Positions 1 through 10,163 of a stretch of DNA of 64,000 nucleotides are shown piece by piece; the stretch's first letter is position 1; every line of letters starts with the position of its first letter. The translations under genes were made by a program, and so were the position numbers. Source of the stretch: Gammaproteobacteria bacterium. GTDB lineage: Bacteria; Pseudomonadota; Gammaproteobacteria; UBA4575. The notes beneath the pieces are model-generated. The model saw only the letters and a list, made by a program, of their open reading frames with translations. It was not told the DNA's origin and did no database searches. The stretch covers positions 637,482-701,481 of the forward strand of contig JAJDYY010000008.1 of NCBI GenBank assembly GCA_022824965.1, written 5' to 3'.

Positions 1-1
1 T

Positions 2-742
2 CGCATCAACGGCTCGGACCTGGGCGGACTGTACAAATCGATGCCGTATACCGCGGGTTTTTGCATAATTGGCGCCGCATCGATTTCTGCCTTCCCCCTG
101 TTCAGTGGCTTTGTCACGAAATCGATGATCATGGAGGCAGTTGCCCTCGAAGGCTACACCCTGGCATGGCTGGTGTTACTGTTCGCATCGGCCGGCGTGT
201 TTCACCATTCAGGCATCAAGATCCCCTACTTTGCTTTTTTCGCCCACGACAGCGGCATACGCTGCAAGGAGGCACCCGCGAGCATGCTGTGCGCCATGGC
301 CCTTGCCGCAGTGCTTTGCATATACATCGGGGTCTTCCCGCAAACCCTGTACGCGCTGCTGCCCCATGAGATCGGCTACCAGCCCTACACGATGACACAC
401 GTAACCACCCAGCTTCAGTTGCTGTTCTTCTCGGCGCTCGCCTTTACCTGGCTCGTGCGACAGGGCCTCTACCCTCCCGAATTGCGTTCAGTGAACCTGG
501 ATGCAGACTGGTTTTACCGCAAACCGGGACGCTGGCTTGTAGAGCATGCGATGCGGTCCATTGTGACCGGTGAGCAAAGGATGGGGGTCTGGATCAAGAG
601 GCTTTCATTCAGTGCAGGCACACGCCTGCATCGTCACCACGGACCTCAGGGGCTGCTTGCCAAAACCTGGCCCACCGGCAGCATGGTGCTATGGGTTGCC
701 TTCCTGCTTGGTGTCTACCTGATCTTTTATTATGTCTACTGA
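2..742 (+). CDS. Proton-translocating antiporter / NADH dehydrogenase-like membrane subunit, C-terminal part
   Basis: The frame is already open at the window edge, so only the last ~246 residues are present. The protein is hydrophobic, with several membrane segments, a conserved-looking FPLFSGFVTKS segment near the start and a final membrane helix (WVAFLLGVYLIFYYVY). This fits the C-terminal part of the Proton_antipo_M family: MrpD/MnhD Na+/H+ antiporter subunits and NuoM/NuoN-like complex I subunits. The role would be ion translocation across the inner membrane. A cytoplasmic stretch (about residues 160-215) precedes the last helix. I cannot tell antiporter from complex I subunit without the N-terminus and upstream genes. 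Confidence 0.75.
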   Translation, partial: RINGSDLGGLYKSMPYTAGFCIIGAASISAFPLFSGFVTKSMIMEAVALEGYTLAWLVLLFASAGVFHHSGIKIPYFAFFAHDSGIRCKEAPASMLCAMALAAVLCIYIGVFPQTLYALLPHEIGYQPYTMTHVTTQLQLLFFSALAFTWLVRQGLYPPELRSVNLDADWFYRKPGRWLVEHAMRSIVTGEQRMGVWIKRLSFSAGTRLHRHHGPQGLLAKTWPTGSMVLWVAFLLGVYLIFYYVY

Positions 743-760
743 GGACCCGGAATTGCAGGC

Positions 761-1198
761 TCAGTGGATGGTCTGAGCCTCTTCTGCATCGCCGTCCATC
801 AGATCCAGTACCGGGTGCAGCTCAGCGGAAGCATGGTGTAAAACCATGTGCCAGTTGCCGTTCGTCTTCCTGTAGATGTTGGTGGCAAAGATCTCCGACT
901 GCAGTTCACCATCGACGTAGATGTCTTCCACTACATGGTGCACCGCCACATCCTCCTCCAGAATCATGCCCGTCCTGTTGACCCTTAACTCGATGCCCTG
1001 CTCGTAGGAAAATATCTGTTCCCAGCTCTTGCGGATACTGGACACGCCCTGAAGGCGAGGACCTCCAGGGTGTATACAGACGATGTTCTTACCCCGACCC
1101 CATATGGACATCATCAATTCGATATCCCCTTCCTGGAATGATCGGTAAAATGCCTGCTCGGCCTGTTCGGAGGTCTGGAAACAATTCGGATTCTGCAT
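761..1198 (-). CDS. NTF2-like (SnoaL/DUF4440-type) protein
   Basis: A 145-residue soluble protein with no signal peptide. The pattern fits the NTF2-like alpha+beta cone fold: an N-terminal helix that counts effort (AEQAFYRSFQEGDIELMMSIW), then the strand CIHPGGPRLQG, then a beta-rich half ending in NGNWHMVLHHAS. Members are small enzymes, or ligand-binding or unknown proteins in many bacteria. It is convergent with the antiporter-like gene (18-base gap) and divergent from the Rieske gene. Nothing in the sequence identifies a substrate. The family call is by pattern only. Confidence 0.7.
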   Translation of the reverse strand: MQNPNCFQTSEQAEQAFYRSFQEGDIELMMSIWGRGKNIVCIHPGGPRLQGVSSIRKSWEQIFSYEQGIELRVNRTGMILEEDVAVHHVVEDIYVDGELQSEIFATNIYRKTNGNWHMVLHHASAELHPVLDLMDGDAEEAQTIH

Positions 1199-1252
1199 GG
1201 GTGTCCAGTCAAGTTTTAAATGTTCATTGACCCGGGTAGTATTTCAGGTGCC

Positions 1253-1594
1253 ATGAGTTTGATAGAAACACAATTATGTCACTACGATGATATACCGGAC
1301 CCAGGCAGCAAAGGCCTGGTTGTTGAAGCTCACGATACGCTGACCCGAGTATTTGTCGTCAAGAAAGACAAACAGGTTTATGCCTATCAAAATTCATGCC
1401 CGCATACACAAGGGCCTTTGGACTGGGCGCCTGACCGTTTTCTCGACGAGGGCGCGGATTATATCATGTGCGCCAACCATGGCGCCCTCTTTCAGATACA
1501 GGATGGCCTGTGCGTCTACGGCCCCTGTAAAAACGAGCGCCTGCGTGCGCTGCCCTGCACAGTCCGAAACCAGGTAATCCACGCGCAGCTTTAA
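1253..1594 (+). CDS. Rieske [2Fe-2S] ferredoxin-like protein
   Basis: A protein of about 113 residues made up of a single Rieske domain. The two cluster-binding motifs are CPHTQGPLDW (Cys-x-His) and CANHGALF (Cys-x2-His), about 25 residues apart. There is no signal peptide or membrane anchor, so it is a soluble electron carrier, like small Rieske ferredoxins that feed oxygenases or nitrite reductase-like partners. I chose ATG 1253 because CAGGTG lies just upstream; an in-frame ATG at 1220 would add 11 residues. No oxygenase lies beside it, so the redox partner is unknown. Confidence 0.85.
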   Translation: MSLIETQLCHYDDIPDPGSKGLVVEAHDTLTRVFVVKKDKQVYAYQNSCPHTQGPLDWAPDRFLDEGADYIMCANHGALFQIQDGLCVYGPCKNERLRALPCTVRNQVIHAQL

Positions 1595-1678
1595 GAGCCT
1601 GCAATATGGCATAATCTCCTGACAGCGCCCGCCTTGCACAGGCCCAGGGCGGAAACCGGGAAGATTTCGGCGACAGAG

Positions 1679-1972
1679 ATGGCAGAAAATTCGTGGATAT
1701 CCTTTTTCAGCGCAGTCACAAGCTGGCTGCTGGCTGTTTTTCTGGTGGTGCAGTTACTGTCCGGCCCCTTTGATGGACGTACCTGTCAAACCGCCTGCGT
1801 GAATACGGTCTTCTGGGTATCCTTTGCCATCGCAGGTCTCGGCCTGATTTTCAGTGCCGGTGCCCTGTTCTCAGGCAAAACCGGCTGGCTGCAGAGCTTG
1901 TCCTTTCTTGCCTTGCTGGGCCTGGTCGGCATTTACCTCACCACGATCCTGATCGGTACCTTCGGGATTTAG
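1679..1972 (+). CDS. Small inner-membrane protein of unknown function
   Basis: About 97 residues with three predicted membrane helices: around residues 10-28 (FFSAVTSWLLAVFLVVQLL), 43-63 (VFWVSFAIAGLGLIFSAGAL) and 72-92. A Cys pair (CQTAC) sits in the loop after helix 1. I chose ATG 1679; an upstream in-frame TTG at 1634 would add 15 polar residues and looks less likely. It lies 84 bases after the Rieske gene on the same strand and may be cotranscribed. It converges on recG with a 21-base gap. I do not recognise the family. Confidence 0.6.
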   Translation: MAENSWISFFSAVTSWLLAVFLVVQLLSGPFDGRTCQTACVNTVFWVSFAIAGLGLIFSAGALFSGKTGWLQSLSFLALLGLVGIYLTTILIGTFGI

Positions 1973-1993
1973 GCCGTACACGCGCTGCTTGCG

Positions 1994-4099
1994 TCACACC
2001 TGGCCGAACTCAATCGATTTCCCAAGCCACCGGTGAATCAGGGCATCCACCGTGCGGGGATGTTCGGCAAACAGCCATTTTGCACTTTCGTGCACTTGCG
2101 GAATCAGATCCTGATCACGCAGGATATCCGCGATCCGTAATTGCAGCATGCCCGTCTGGCGAGTGCCCAAGACCTCCCCGGGACCCCGAATCTCAAGATC
2201 GACCTGGGCAATCTCGAAGCCGTTGCCGGTGGCGCGCATGGTGTCAATTCGCAGTTTGGCATTTTCGGTCAGCGGGGCACTGTAAAGCAGCACACAACTG
2301 CTTTCCTGGACACCCCGCCCCACCCGGCCGCGCAATTGATGCAGCTGGGCGAGTCCCAGGCGCTCGGCATTTTCGATGATCATCAGACTGGCATTTGCAA
2401 CATCGACCCCGACTTCGATGACCGTGGTCGCCACCAGCAGGTCAACCCTGCCGCGTGCAAAATCCCTCATCACCGCATTTTTCTCCTGGCTCTTCATGCG
2501 TCCATGCACCAGCCCGACACGGACCCCGTCCAGCAGGGCACTCAGCTCCTGAAACACGTTCTCTGCCGCCTGACACTGCATGGCTTCGGACTCCTCCACC
2601 AGCGTGCATACCCAGTAGGCCTGCTGGCCACGCCGACAGGCGCTGGCGACACGTTCAACCACTTCATGGCGCCTCTCGTGCGGAACGGCGATGGTGCTGA
2701 CCGGCATGCGCCCCGGCGGCAACTCGTCAATGACGGAGTAATCGAGATCCGCGTAGGCGGTCATGGCGAGCGTTCTGGGAATCGGCGTCGCAGTCATGAT
2801 CAGCTGGTGCGGGCTGCCAACACCCTGTACCCCTTTTTCACGTAAAGCCAGGCGCTGGTGCACGCCAAAACGGTGCTGTTCGTCCACCACCACCAGAGCC
2901 AGATTGTGAAAGGTAACGCCTTGCTGAAACAGTGCGTGGGTACCCACGATCGCCTGCGCACTGCCGCTTGAGATCCGCGCCTTCATTTCACTGCTCTGGC
3001 TGGCGGTCATGCGACCCGACAGCCAGGCCAGCTCCACGCCCAGGGGGGACAGCCAGCTCGCGAAGTTCTGCAGGTGCTGCTCGGCCAGGATCTCAGTAGG
3101 TGCCATCACGACGGCCTGATAACCGGCCTCGATCGCCTGCAGGCAGGCTGCAATGGCCACGAGCGTTTTGCCGCTTCCTACATCGCCTTGCACCAGGCGC
3201 AGCATTGGGTAGTTTTTTTTCAGGTCGGAAAATACCGTGCCGATCACACGCTCCTGTGCAGAGGTGAGGGCAAACTCCAGCGATTCAATCAGTTGTGCAT
3301 ACAGGCGACCCGGCGGTGCGATGGACACGGCAGGTTGCTTTTGCATCTGCAGTCGCAGTTTGAACAGGCTCAACCGCTGAGCAAGCAACTCCTCGAAAGC
3401 CAGGCGGCGCTGCATCACGTGGGTGCCGGCCGCCAATGCCTGCGTGTCGGCCTCGGGTGGAGGGCGGTGGACAAACTTCAGTGCCTCGATCACGGAAGGC
3501 TGGCAGCCATCGATTTCAGGGATTTCAGGCAGCAGGTCCAGATCCGGGACTTCATCCTCTTCAACCCAGCGTAGCGCCTTCGAGGTCACGCTGCGTAAGG
3601 TGAGTTGGTGCAGACCTTCGGTAGTCGGGTAAATCGGGGTCAGGTGATCTTCAACCTTGGCCGTATCTCCCGTGCGCTGGATTTCATATTCAGGATGCAC
3701 CATTTCCAGGCTGGAGACACCCCGCCTGACCTCACCGAAACAGCGGATGCTGACGCCCGGCGCCAGGTTTTCTTGCTGCTTCTTGTTGAAATAAAAAAAC
3801 CGCAACAGGATCCGGCCCGTCCCATCGCTGACACTGACCAGCAGCATCCGCCGTTTCCTGTAAACCATCTCGCTGTGATCCACCGTTCCCAACAGCACAC
3901 ACTCGTCCCCCGCCTGCAGGGTCCCGATCTGGCGGACGTGAGTGCGGTCCTGGTAACGGATTGGCAAATGAAAAAGCAGATCCTGCACCGTGTGGATATG
4001 CAAGCGCTGCAGATGCCCCATGATTTTCGGGCCGATGCCCCTGAGGACGGTAACCGGAGGGAAGGTGTCCCGGTCCGTGGAACCCGAATCCCGGTTCAT
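1994..4099 (-). CDS. recG: ATP-dependent DNA helicase RecG
   Basis: At 701 residues this is full length for RecG, which remodels stalled forks and drives branch migration of Holliday junctions. The N-terminal wedge/OB domain begins with VTVLRGIGPK and LLFHLPIRYQDRT. The helicase core has Walker A GDVGSGKT (about residue 307), the DEQH box (VVDEQHRFGVHQR), motif III TATPIPRT and motif VI QLRGRVGRG. The gene follows spoT and ridA on the same strand, the order found in many gammaproteobacteria. Confidence 0.97.
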   Translation of the reverse strand: MNRDSGSTDRDTFPPVTVLRGIGPKIMGHLQRLHIHTVQDLLFHLPIRYQDRTHVRQIGTLQAGDECVLLGTVDHSEMVYRKRRMLLVSVSDGTGRILLRFFYFNKKQQENLAPGVSIRCFGEVRRGVSSLEMVHPEYEIQRTGDTAKVEDHLTPIYPTTEGLHQLTLRSVTSKALRWVEEDEVPDLDLLPEIPEIDGCQPSVIEALKFVHRPPPEADTQALAAGTHVMQRRLAFEELLAQRLSLFKLRLQMQKQPAVSIAPPGRLYAQLIESLEFALTSAQERVIGTVFSDLKKNYPMLRLVQGDVGSGKTLVAIAACLQAIEAGYQAVVMAPTEILAEQHLQNFASWLSPLGVELAWLSGRMTASQSSEMKARISSGSAQAIVGTHALFQQGVTFHNLALVVVDEQHRFGVHQRLALREKGVQGVGSPHQLIMTATPIPRTLAMTAYADLDYSVIDELPPGRMPVSTIAVPHERRHEVVERVASACRRGQQAYWVCTLVEESEAMQCQAAENVFQELSALLDGVRVGLVHGRMKSQEKNAVMRDFARGRVDLLVATTVIEVGVDVANASLMIIENAERLGLAQLHQLRGRVGRGVQESSCVLLYSAPLTENAKLRIDTMRATGNGFEIAQVDLEIRGPGEVLGTRQTGMLQLRIADILRDQDLIPQVHESAKWLFAEHPRTVDALIHRWLGKSIEFGQV

Positions 4100-4142
4100 C
4101 TGGTAATGGGCCTGTACAAGCAGCGGTTACGAAAACCGTGTC

Positions 4143-4526
4143 TCAGTCAAGTTGCATCACGGCATCCATTTCCACACCCGCGTCCTTGGGCAGGGCAGCC
4201 ACACCGATCGCCGCGCGTGCCGGGTAAGGCTCCGAAAAGTATTCGGACATGATTTCATTGACCAAGGGGAAATGGGCAAGATCCGTGAGAAAAATATTCA
4301 GTTTGACCACATCACCCAGCGTTCCCCCCGCTGCCTCTGCTACCGCCTGAAGATTGTCAAAGACCCGGGAAATCTGCGCCCTCATGTCTGGGCCTACCAA
4401 CTGCATGGAAGCCGGATCAAGAGGAATCTGGCCTGACATGTATACCGTGCTGCCCACCTTGACAGCCTGTGAATAGGTTCCTATCGCTTGTGGCGCACGT
4501 GCGGTGTTGATGATCTCGCGTTCCAT
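4143..4526 (-). CDS. ridA: RidA/YjgF family reactive enamine/imine deaminase
   Basis: 127 residues, the usual RidA length. The family hydrolyses reactive 2-aminoacrylate and other enamines released by PLP enzymes, protecting the cell from enzyme damage. Family features visible are the N-terminal [26 protein letters not shown], and the C-terminal [21 protein letters not shown] with the conserved Arg. It lies between spoT (16-base gap) and recG, where E. coli has trmH. In several gammaproteobacteria ridA occupies this position. Confidence 0.93.
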   Translation of the reverse strand: MEREIINTARAPQAIGTYSQAVKVGSTVYMSGQIPLDPASMQLVGPDMRAQISRVFDNLQAVAEAAGGTLGDVVKLNIFLTDLAHFPLVNEIMSEYFSEPYPARAAIGVAALPKDAGVEMDAVMQLD

Positions 4527-4542
4527 TTTGAAATCTCCTTAA

Positions 4543-6714
4543 TCAAATGCGTTTTACCTTGTAGACCTTCGGGGTTTTTCGCACGGCCCGGATGAGGTTC
4601 GCCAGGTGATCACGGTCCTTGACCGTGAGCAAAATCGTAATGGTGGTCGTGGTGCCGAACTTTTCATCCAGAATGATATTTTCTATGTTCGAGCTTTCCT
4701 CGGATATTTTTGCTGCGACCACGGCCAGCACACCCCGTTCATTGGCTGTTTTGATACTGATTTCCGCAGTGAATTCACTACCCGGGTTGCTGTCCCAATA
4801 CACGTGAATCCACTTGTCGCGGCTTTTTTTCCGATGCCTCACGATGTTGCGGCACTTGACATGGTGCACCACCAGGCCCTTGCCGGCATTCATCACGCCA
4901 ACCACGGAATCCCCGGGGATGGGGTGACAGCATTTTCCGTAACTCACCACCATGCCTTCCGTGCCACGGATTGCCAGGGGATTCTTCCTTTCGCTTCGGG
5001 ACCGCAACTTCATCCACAATCCCCGCAGTGACACCAAGTGCTTGACGACAAAAGGCGCCATCCGGTCACCCAGTCCCACTTCCACGAACAACTGCTGCTC
5101 GGATTCCAGCTGCAGCTCCTTGAGCAACCGGGCCAAATCACGCTTGCTCACGTCCTCCCAGGTCTTTTCATAGGCAATCAAGGCCTGATCCAAAAGCCGC
5201 CTGCCCAGTTGACCGGCTTCTTCGGTCTGCAGGTTCTTCAGATAGCTCCGAATATTGGAACGTGCTTTGGCGGTGACGATGAAGTTCAGCCAGTCCGGAC
5301 TCGGATGGCCTTCAGGGGCTGTGATGATGTCGATGGTCTGCCCGTTTTCGAGAATCGTGCTGAGCGGCTCCAGCCGGCGGTTAATCCGGGCCCCGACACA
5401 ATGATTGCCAATGTCCGAATGCACCGCGTAGGCAAAATCTACAGCCGTCGCATTGACCGGCAGCTCCAGGATATCGCCCCTCGGGGTAAATACATAAATC
5501 TCGTCATAAAAAAGATCGATTTTTACGCTTTCCAGAAATTCGAGGGAACTGCCTGAACTGTGCTGTATTTCTGAAACCGTCTTGAGCCATTCCTTTGTCC
5601 GCGTGTGGGGTCCTGCATGATCGCCCTTACCCCCCTTGTACATCCAGTGGGCAGCGATGCCGGACTGTGCGACCTGGTCCATTTCTTCAGAGCGGATCTG
5701 GACCTCCACCGGTATGCCCTTGGGCCCGAACAAAACGGTGTGCAGTGACTGGTAGGCATTTTTTTTGGGGATGGCAATGTAATCCTTGAACTTGCCCGGC
5801 ACCGGTTTGTACAGGTTGTGGATGACACCGAGTACCCGGTAACAAGTATCGACATCGGCTACGACGATGCGGAAACCGAAAACATCAAACACCTCGGAGA
5901 ACTGGAGGTGCTTTTCCTTCATCTTTCTGTAGATGCTGTAAATATTCTTCTCGCGACCATGGATGCGGCTGACAATACCGGCATCATCCAGCCTTTCGCA
6001 GAGATTCTTCTCTGCCTCCTGCAGGAGCCTTTTGCGATTGACGTTGGTACGCTTTACGGAGTCCTGCAGCACTTCATATCTCCGCGGCCACAAAGTCTTG
6101 AACGAGAGCTCTTCGAGTTCCATGCACAACTCGTGCATTCCCAGTCGCAGTGCTATGGGTGCATAGATGTCCAGCGTTTCGCGTGCCACCCGTTTACGTT
6201 TTTCCAGCGCCACGCCACTCAGGGTTCGCATGTTGTGCAAGCGATCGGCCAGCTTGATGATGATCACGCGCACATCCTTTGCAAAAGCGAGCATCATCTT
6301 CCGGAAGTTCTCCGCTTGCGCCTCCTGCTTGGATCCGAATTCCAGGTGGGTGAGCTTGCTGACCCCATCGACCAGTTCAGCCACGTCCTTGCCGAACTCC
6401 TGGGTAATCTGCCCCTTGGCCGTTTCCGTATCTTCGATCACATCATGCAAAACGGCTGCGACAATCGTCTGCGCATCCATGTGCATGCCCGCCAGTACGC
6501 GGGCTACGGCAAGCGGGTGGTAAATATAGGGTTCGCCGGTGAGGCGGGTCTGGCCTTCGTGTGCGGTCGCACTGAACAGGTAGGCGTGGTACACGCTCTT
6601 GACATGCTGTGCATCCAGGTACGTTTCCAGCAACGCGCAAAGGTCGCTGATCAGAAAGCGTGAAGGGTGGTGTGCAGCTAGATGTTTGCTAGCGGGTTCT
6701 ACAACACTAGCCAT
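4543..6714 (-). CDS. spoT: Bifunctional (p)ppGpp synthetase/hydrolase SpoT
   Basis: 723 residues with the full RelA/SpoT layout. The N-terminal HD hydrolase domain carries His66 and the HDVIED motif near residues 90-95. The synthetase domain has FKDYIAIPKKNAYQSLHT and EVQIRSEEMDQ, followed by a TGS domain (VFTPRGDILELP, VDFAYAVHSDIGN) and a C-terminal ACT domain. An intact HD motif argues for an active (p)ppGpp hydrolase, hence SpoT rather than RelA. The enzyme sets alarmone levels during carbon, fatty acid and phosphate stress. It lies 30 bases after rpoZ and is probably in the same operon. Confidence 0.96.
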   Translation of the reverse strand: MASVVEPASKHLAAHHPSRFLISDLCALLETYLDAQHVKSVYHAYLFSATAHEGQTRLTGEPYIYHPLAVARVLAGMHMDAQTIVAAVLHDVIEDTETAKGQITQEFGKDVAELVDGVSKLTHLEFGSKQEAQAENFRKMMLAFAKDVRVIIIKLADRLHNMRTLSGVALEKRKRVARETLDIYAPIALRLGMHELCMELEELSFKTLWPRRYEVLQDSVKRTNVNRKRLLQEAEKNLCERLDDAGIVSRIHGREKNIYSIYRKMKEKHLQFSEVFDVFGFRIVVADVDTCYRVLGVIHNLYKPVPGKFKDYIAIPKKNAYQSLHTVLFGPKGIPVEVQIRSEEMDQVAQSGIAAHWMYKGGKGDHAGPHTRTKEWLKTVSEIQHSSGSSLEFLESVKIDLFYDEIYVFTPRGDILELPVNATAVDFAYAVHSDIGNHCVGARINRRLEPLSTILENGQTIDIITAPEGHPSPDWLNFIVTAKARSNIRSYLKNLQTEEAGQLGRRLLDQALIAYEKTWEDVSKRDLARLLKELQLESEQQLFVEVGLGDRMAPFVVKHLVSLRGLWMKLRSRSERKNPLAIRGTEGMVVSYGKCCHPIPGDSVVGVMNAGKGLVVHHVKCRNIVRHRKKSRDKWIHVYWDSNPGSEFTAEISIKTANERGVLAVVAAKISEESSNIENIILDEKFGTTTTITILLTVKDRDHLANLIRAVRKTPKVYKVKRI

Positions 6715-6744
6715 TGCCGCAGAATAAGCGGGTCAGGAAACCGC

Positions 6745-7239
6745 CTATGCCTCCTGTTCTCCTTCGGCGGATGCATCCGTCGATGGGGTGGGAGTCGCGT
6801 CATCCTGAGCCGATTCTTGCGCCTCAGCGCCAGAGCTTGCCTCGTCCTCTTCAATCAGGCGTTGCAGGCGTTCGCTCAGCAACCGGTCCTCCGACTCCTC
6901 TGTCGAGTACAGGGCGTCCGGCTTGTCCAGAGAATCGCCATCGGGGCGGGTCTGGTTGAGTTCGCGGCTGATCTCCGTGTACAGCGCCGCCAGTTCGTCT
7001 TCGCCAAATTCAGTACCCTCGCCCTCTGCGGGAACTGCAAGCGCGGCTTCCATCTTCTCCTCGTTGATCAGATTTTCTGCTATCTCGCGCAATGCCACTA
7101 CGGTCGGCTTGTCGTTTTCCCACTCGACAAGCGCCTCAGCGCCCTGCACGAGCTGTCGCGTGCGCTTGCTGGCCAGCAGCACCAGCTCAAAGCGGTTCTC
7201 CACGTGTTCCAGACAATCCTCAACGGTCACCCGGGCCAT
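6745..7239 (-). CDS. rpoZ: RNA polymerase omega subunit with long acidic C-terminal extension
   Basis: The first ~70 residues are a standard omega subunit ([42 protein letters not shown]). Omega helps beta-prime fold and assemble in RNA polymerase and affects ppGpp response. The protein is 164 residues, against about 80-90 usually. The extra part, from about residue 88, is rich in Glu, Asp, Ala and Ser ([20 protein letters not shown]) and looks disordered. Its place between gmk and spoT is the classical one. Confidence 0.95.
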   Translation of the reverse strand: MARVTVEDCLEHVENRFELVLLASKRTRQLVQGAEALVEWENDKPTVVALREIAENLINEEKMEAALAVPAEGEGTEFGEDELAALYTEISRELNQTRPDGDSLDKPDALYSTEESEDRLLSERLQRLIEEDEASSGAEAQESAQDDATPTPSTDASAEGEQEA

Positions 7240-7307
7240 ACCATACTCCTACAAAAACATATCGGGGAACGTGTCATTCTAGCGAATTCACCCTGCAGCT
7301 ACCAGCA

Positions 7308-8045
<738 letters not shown>

Positions 8046-8096
8046 TCAGGATCCTGCCGGGCCAGCTCGCTGACTTGATATGAGGGTTTGCCTGAC

Positions 8097-8291
8097 CTAG
8101 GACCCTCCTTCCTCGTGACCTGCTTCAGCAGGTGCGTCCGTCTCTGCATGCCCGCCATCGCTGGCATGATCCTCTGCCATGGGCGCTTCTGCGGCAGCTT
8201 CATCGGCCGTGTTTGCAGAATTTTCGGCTTCCTCACTGCTGCATGCAGCCAGAAGTGCAGATATAAACAAAACCAGAATCAATTTACGCAT
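8097..8291 (-). CDS. Tiny Glu/Ala/His-rich lipoprotein
   Basis: 64 residues. MRKLILVLFISALLAACSS is a typical type II signal peptide with lipobox LAAC, so the mature protein would be a ~45-residue lipid-anchored tail rich in Glu, Ala, Asp and His (EDHASDGGHAETDAPAEAGHEEGG). A GAGAGGTAGAG ribosome-binding stretch precedes ATG 8291; a longer frame starting at 8393 lacks a signal peptide at its start. Acidic/His composition could bind metal, but that is inference. No family is recognised. Confidence 0.65.
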   Translation of the reverse strand: MRKLILVLFISALLAACSSEEAENSANTADEAAAEAPMAEDHASDGGHAETDAPAEAGHEEGGS

Positions 8292-8524
8292 CTCTACCTC
8301 TCTCTCGTGTATAAAAGGTTGTTCCTGAGTCGACAGCACAACTGCGCTTTCACAGGATTCAATCCTGAATGCAACGGGCCATGGCAACAGCATTTCATTG
8401 CCAGTGACAGGGTCGTGTCCTCAGGATGTGCCCGCAGGTTATCAATAAGACCGTATCCCAAGCAAGAACAAAGAAAGTAAAAGCCTTGTCACCCGGTATC
8501 GAGGAAATTTCAGGCCAAGGACAA

Positions 8525-9250
8525 CTATTTGTCGTTTGAGTCGCTGAGTTCTGCCTTGACCTGGTCAAAGCTGGTGTGGCGGATGTCTTGACCGGCTACG
8601 GTGTATATCACGTACTCACAAATATTTTTTGCATGATCCCCGATCCGCTCCAGCGAGCGTGCGCACCACATCACCCGAAGAGAGCGTTTGATGCTACGAG
8701 GGTCTTCCATCATGTAAGTGATTAACTGGCGGGTGAGTGCATCATATTCATCATTGATGGCCCGATCACCTTGCGCAATCACAAATGCACTATCAATATC
8801 CATGCGGGCCAGAGCGTCCAGGCATTCATGCAGCATCTTGCAAACCTGTTCCCCAAGGTGCTTGATTTCTGAAAAGTAGGTCGGGGTGCGCTCGATGGCT
8901 GCAAGCTTCACGGCATGGCGCCCGATTTTTTCCGCTTCGTCACCGATTCTTTCCAGGTCGGTGATGGTCTTGTAGATTGTGACTAAAAGGCGAAGATCGC
9001 TGGCTGCAGGCTGGCGCCTGGCAATCACTTGTGTGCACTCTTCGTCAATCGCAATTTCCATTGAATTGATTCGGTAGTCGCTGGTAGCCACATCCTCCGC
9101 CAGACTGCTGTCTGCACGTGTCAAGGCAAGTAATGCGTTCTGGACCTGCTTTTCAACCAATCCGCCCATATTCAGCACTTTGCTGCGCAGGGATTCCAGG
9201 TCCTCATCGTACTGATGAGAGATATGTTGGCCGATGTCCTGATATACCAT
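8525..9250 (-). CDS. phoU: Phosphate signalling protein PhoU
   Basis: 241 residues. PhoU couples the PstSCAB transporter to PhoR and keeps the Pho regulon off when phosphate is plentiful. Two PhoU three-helix repeats are visible, with metal-binding-type segments TDLERIGDEAEKIGRHA and RSLERIGDHAKNICEYV. The start MVYQDIGQHISHQYDEDLESLRSKVLNMGG is family-typical. It is the last gene of the minus-strand pst operon, 29 bases after pstB. Confidence 0.97.
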   Translation of the reverse strand: MVYQDIGQHISHQYDEDLESLRSKVLNMGGLVEKQVQNALLALTRADSSLAEDVATSDYRINSMEIAIDEECTQVIARRQPAASDLRLLVTIYKTITDLERIGDEAEKIGRHAVKLAAIERTPTYFSEIKHLGEQVCKMLHECLDALARMDIDSAFVIAQGDRAINDEYDALTRQLITYMMEDPRSIKRSLRVMWCARSLERIGDHAKNICEYVIYTVAGQDIRHTSFDQVKAELSDSNDK

Positions 9251-9279
9251 GAGCTACCTCGAATGATGTTGCCAGAGCA

Positions 9280-10104
9280 TTAACCGTAACGACCTGTGAT
9301 GTAGTCTTCCGTCTGCTTCTGGGCAGGATTGGTGAACAGCTGGTCGGTTGCACCGAACTCGATCAATTCCCCCAGATACAAAAAGGCCGTGTAGTCCGAA
9401 ACTCGAGCAGCCTGCTGCATGTTGTGGGTGACGATGACCACGGTATAGTCTTGCTTCAACTGAATTATCAGCTCTTCAATCTTCAGCGTCGAGATGGGAT
9501 CCAGTGCAGATGCCGGCTCATCCAGTAAAATCACCTGAGGTTCGATCGCAATGGCACGTGCAATCACCAGCCGCTGCTGCTGTCCTCCCGACAAGCCCAG
9601 AGCGTTGTCCTGCAGTCGATCCTTGACTTCATCCCACAGTGCCGCACCTTTCAGAGCCCACTCGACATGCTCGTCCAAAACCCGTTTCTTGTTCACACCC
9701 TGCAACCTTAGCCCGTAAGCCACGTTTTCGTACACCGTCTTGGGGAACGGGTTGGGTTTTTGAAACACCATACCCACCTGTCGACGAAGTTCTGTCACAT
9801 TGATCGATTTGCTGTTGATATCCTTCCCGTGCAGCAGCATCTCGCCTTCCAGACGGACTGTGTCGATCAGGTCGTTCATCCGGTTCATGCAACGCAGCAG
9901 GGTGGACTTGCCACAGCCGCTCGGGCCGATAAATGCAGTCACCCGTCTCTCGGGAATGACCATATCAATCCCGCGCAAGGCCTGGTTGTTCCCGTAGTAC
10001 AGACCGAAATCCCTGCACTCAAAGCAGGTCTGCTCCTTTTCCAGCTCCAGACTTGCCCGATTAAGTAGCACATCTTGTGATATTTGTGGCGCTGCCATTG
10101 TCAT
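9280..10104 (-). CDS. pstB: Phosphate ABC transporter ATP-binding protein PstB
   Basis: 274 residues. This ATPase powers high-affinity phosphate uptake through PstA/PstC. Visible motifs are Walker [13 protein letters not shown] (about residues 60-71), the Q-loop [17 protein letters not shown], signature LSGGQQQRL, Walker [13 protein letters not shown] and switch His in [10 protein letters not shown]. The N-terminus carries about 25 extra residues compared with the shortest homologues. Gaps are 59 bases to pstA upstream and 29 to phoU downstream. Confidence 0.98.
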   Translation of the reverse strand: MTMAAPQISQDVLLNRASLELEKEQTCFECRDFGLYYGNNQALRGIDMVIPERRVTAFIGPSGCGKSTLLRCMNRMNDLIDTVRLEGEMLLHGKDINSKSINVTELRRQVGMVFQKPNPFPKTVYENVAYGLRLQGVNKKRVLDEHVEWALKGAALWDEVKDRLQDNALGLSGGQQQRLVIARAIAIEPQVILLDEPASALDPISTLKIEELIIQLKQDYTVVIVTHNMQQAARVSDYTAFLYLGELIEFGATDQLFTNPAQKQTEDYITGRYG

Positions 10105-10163
10105 ATTCCCTGAACTCCTAAAAGCGTTACATATTTACTGATGTGCTGCAATCAAACGAGAGT

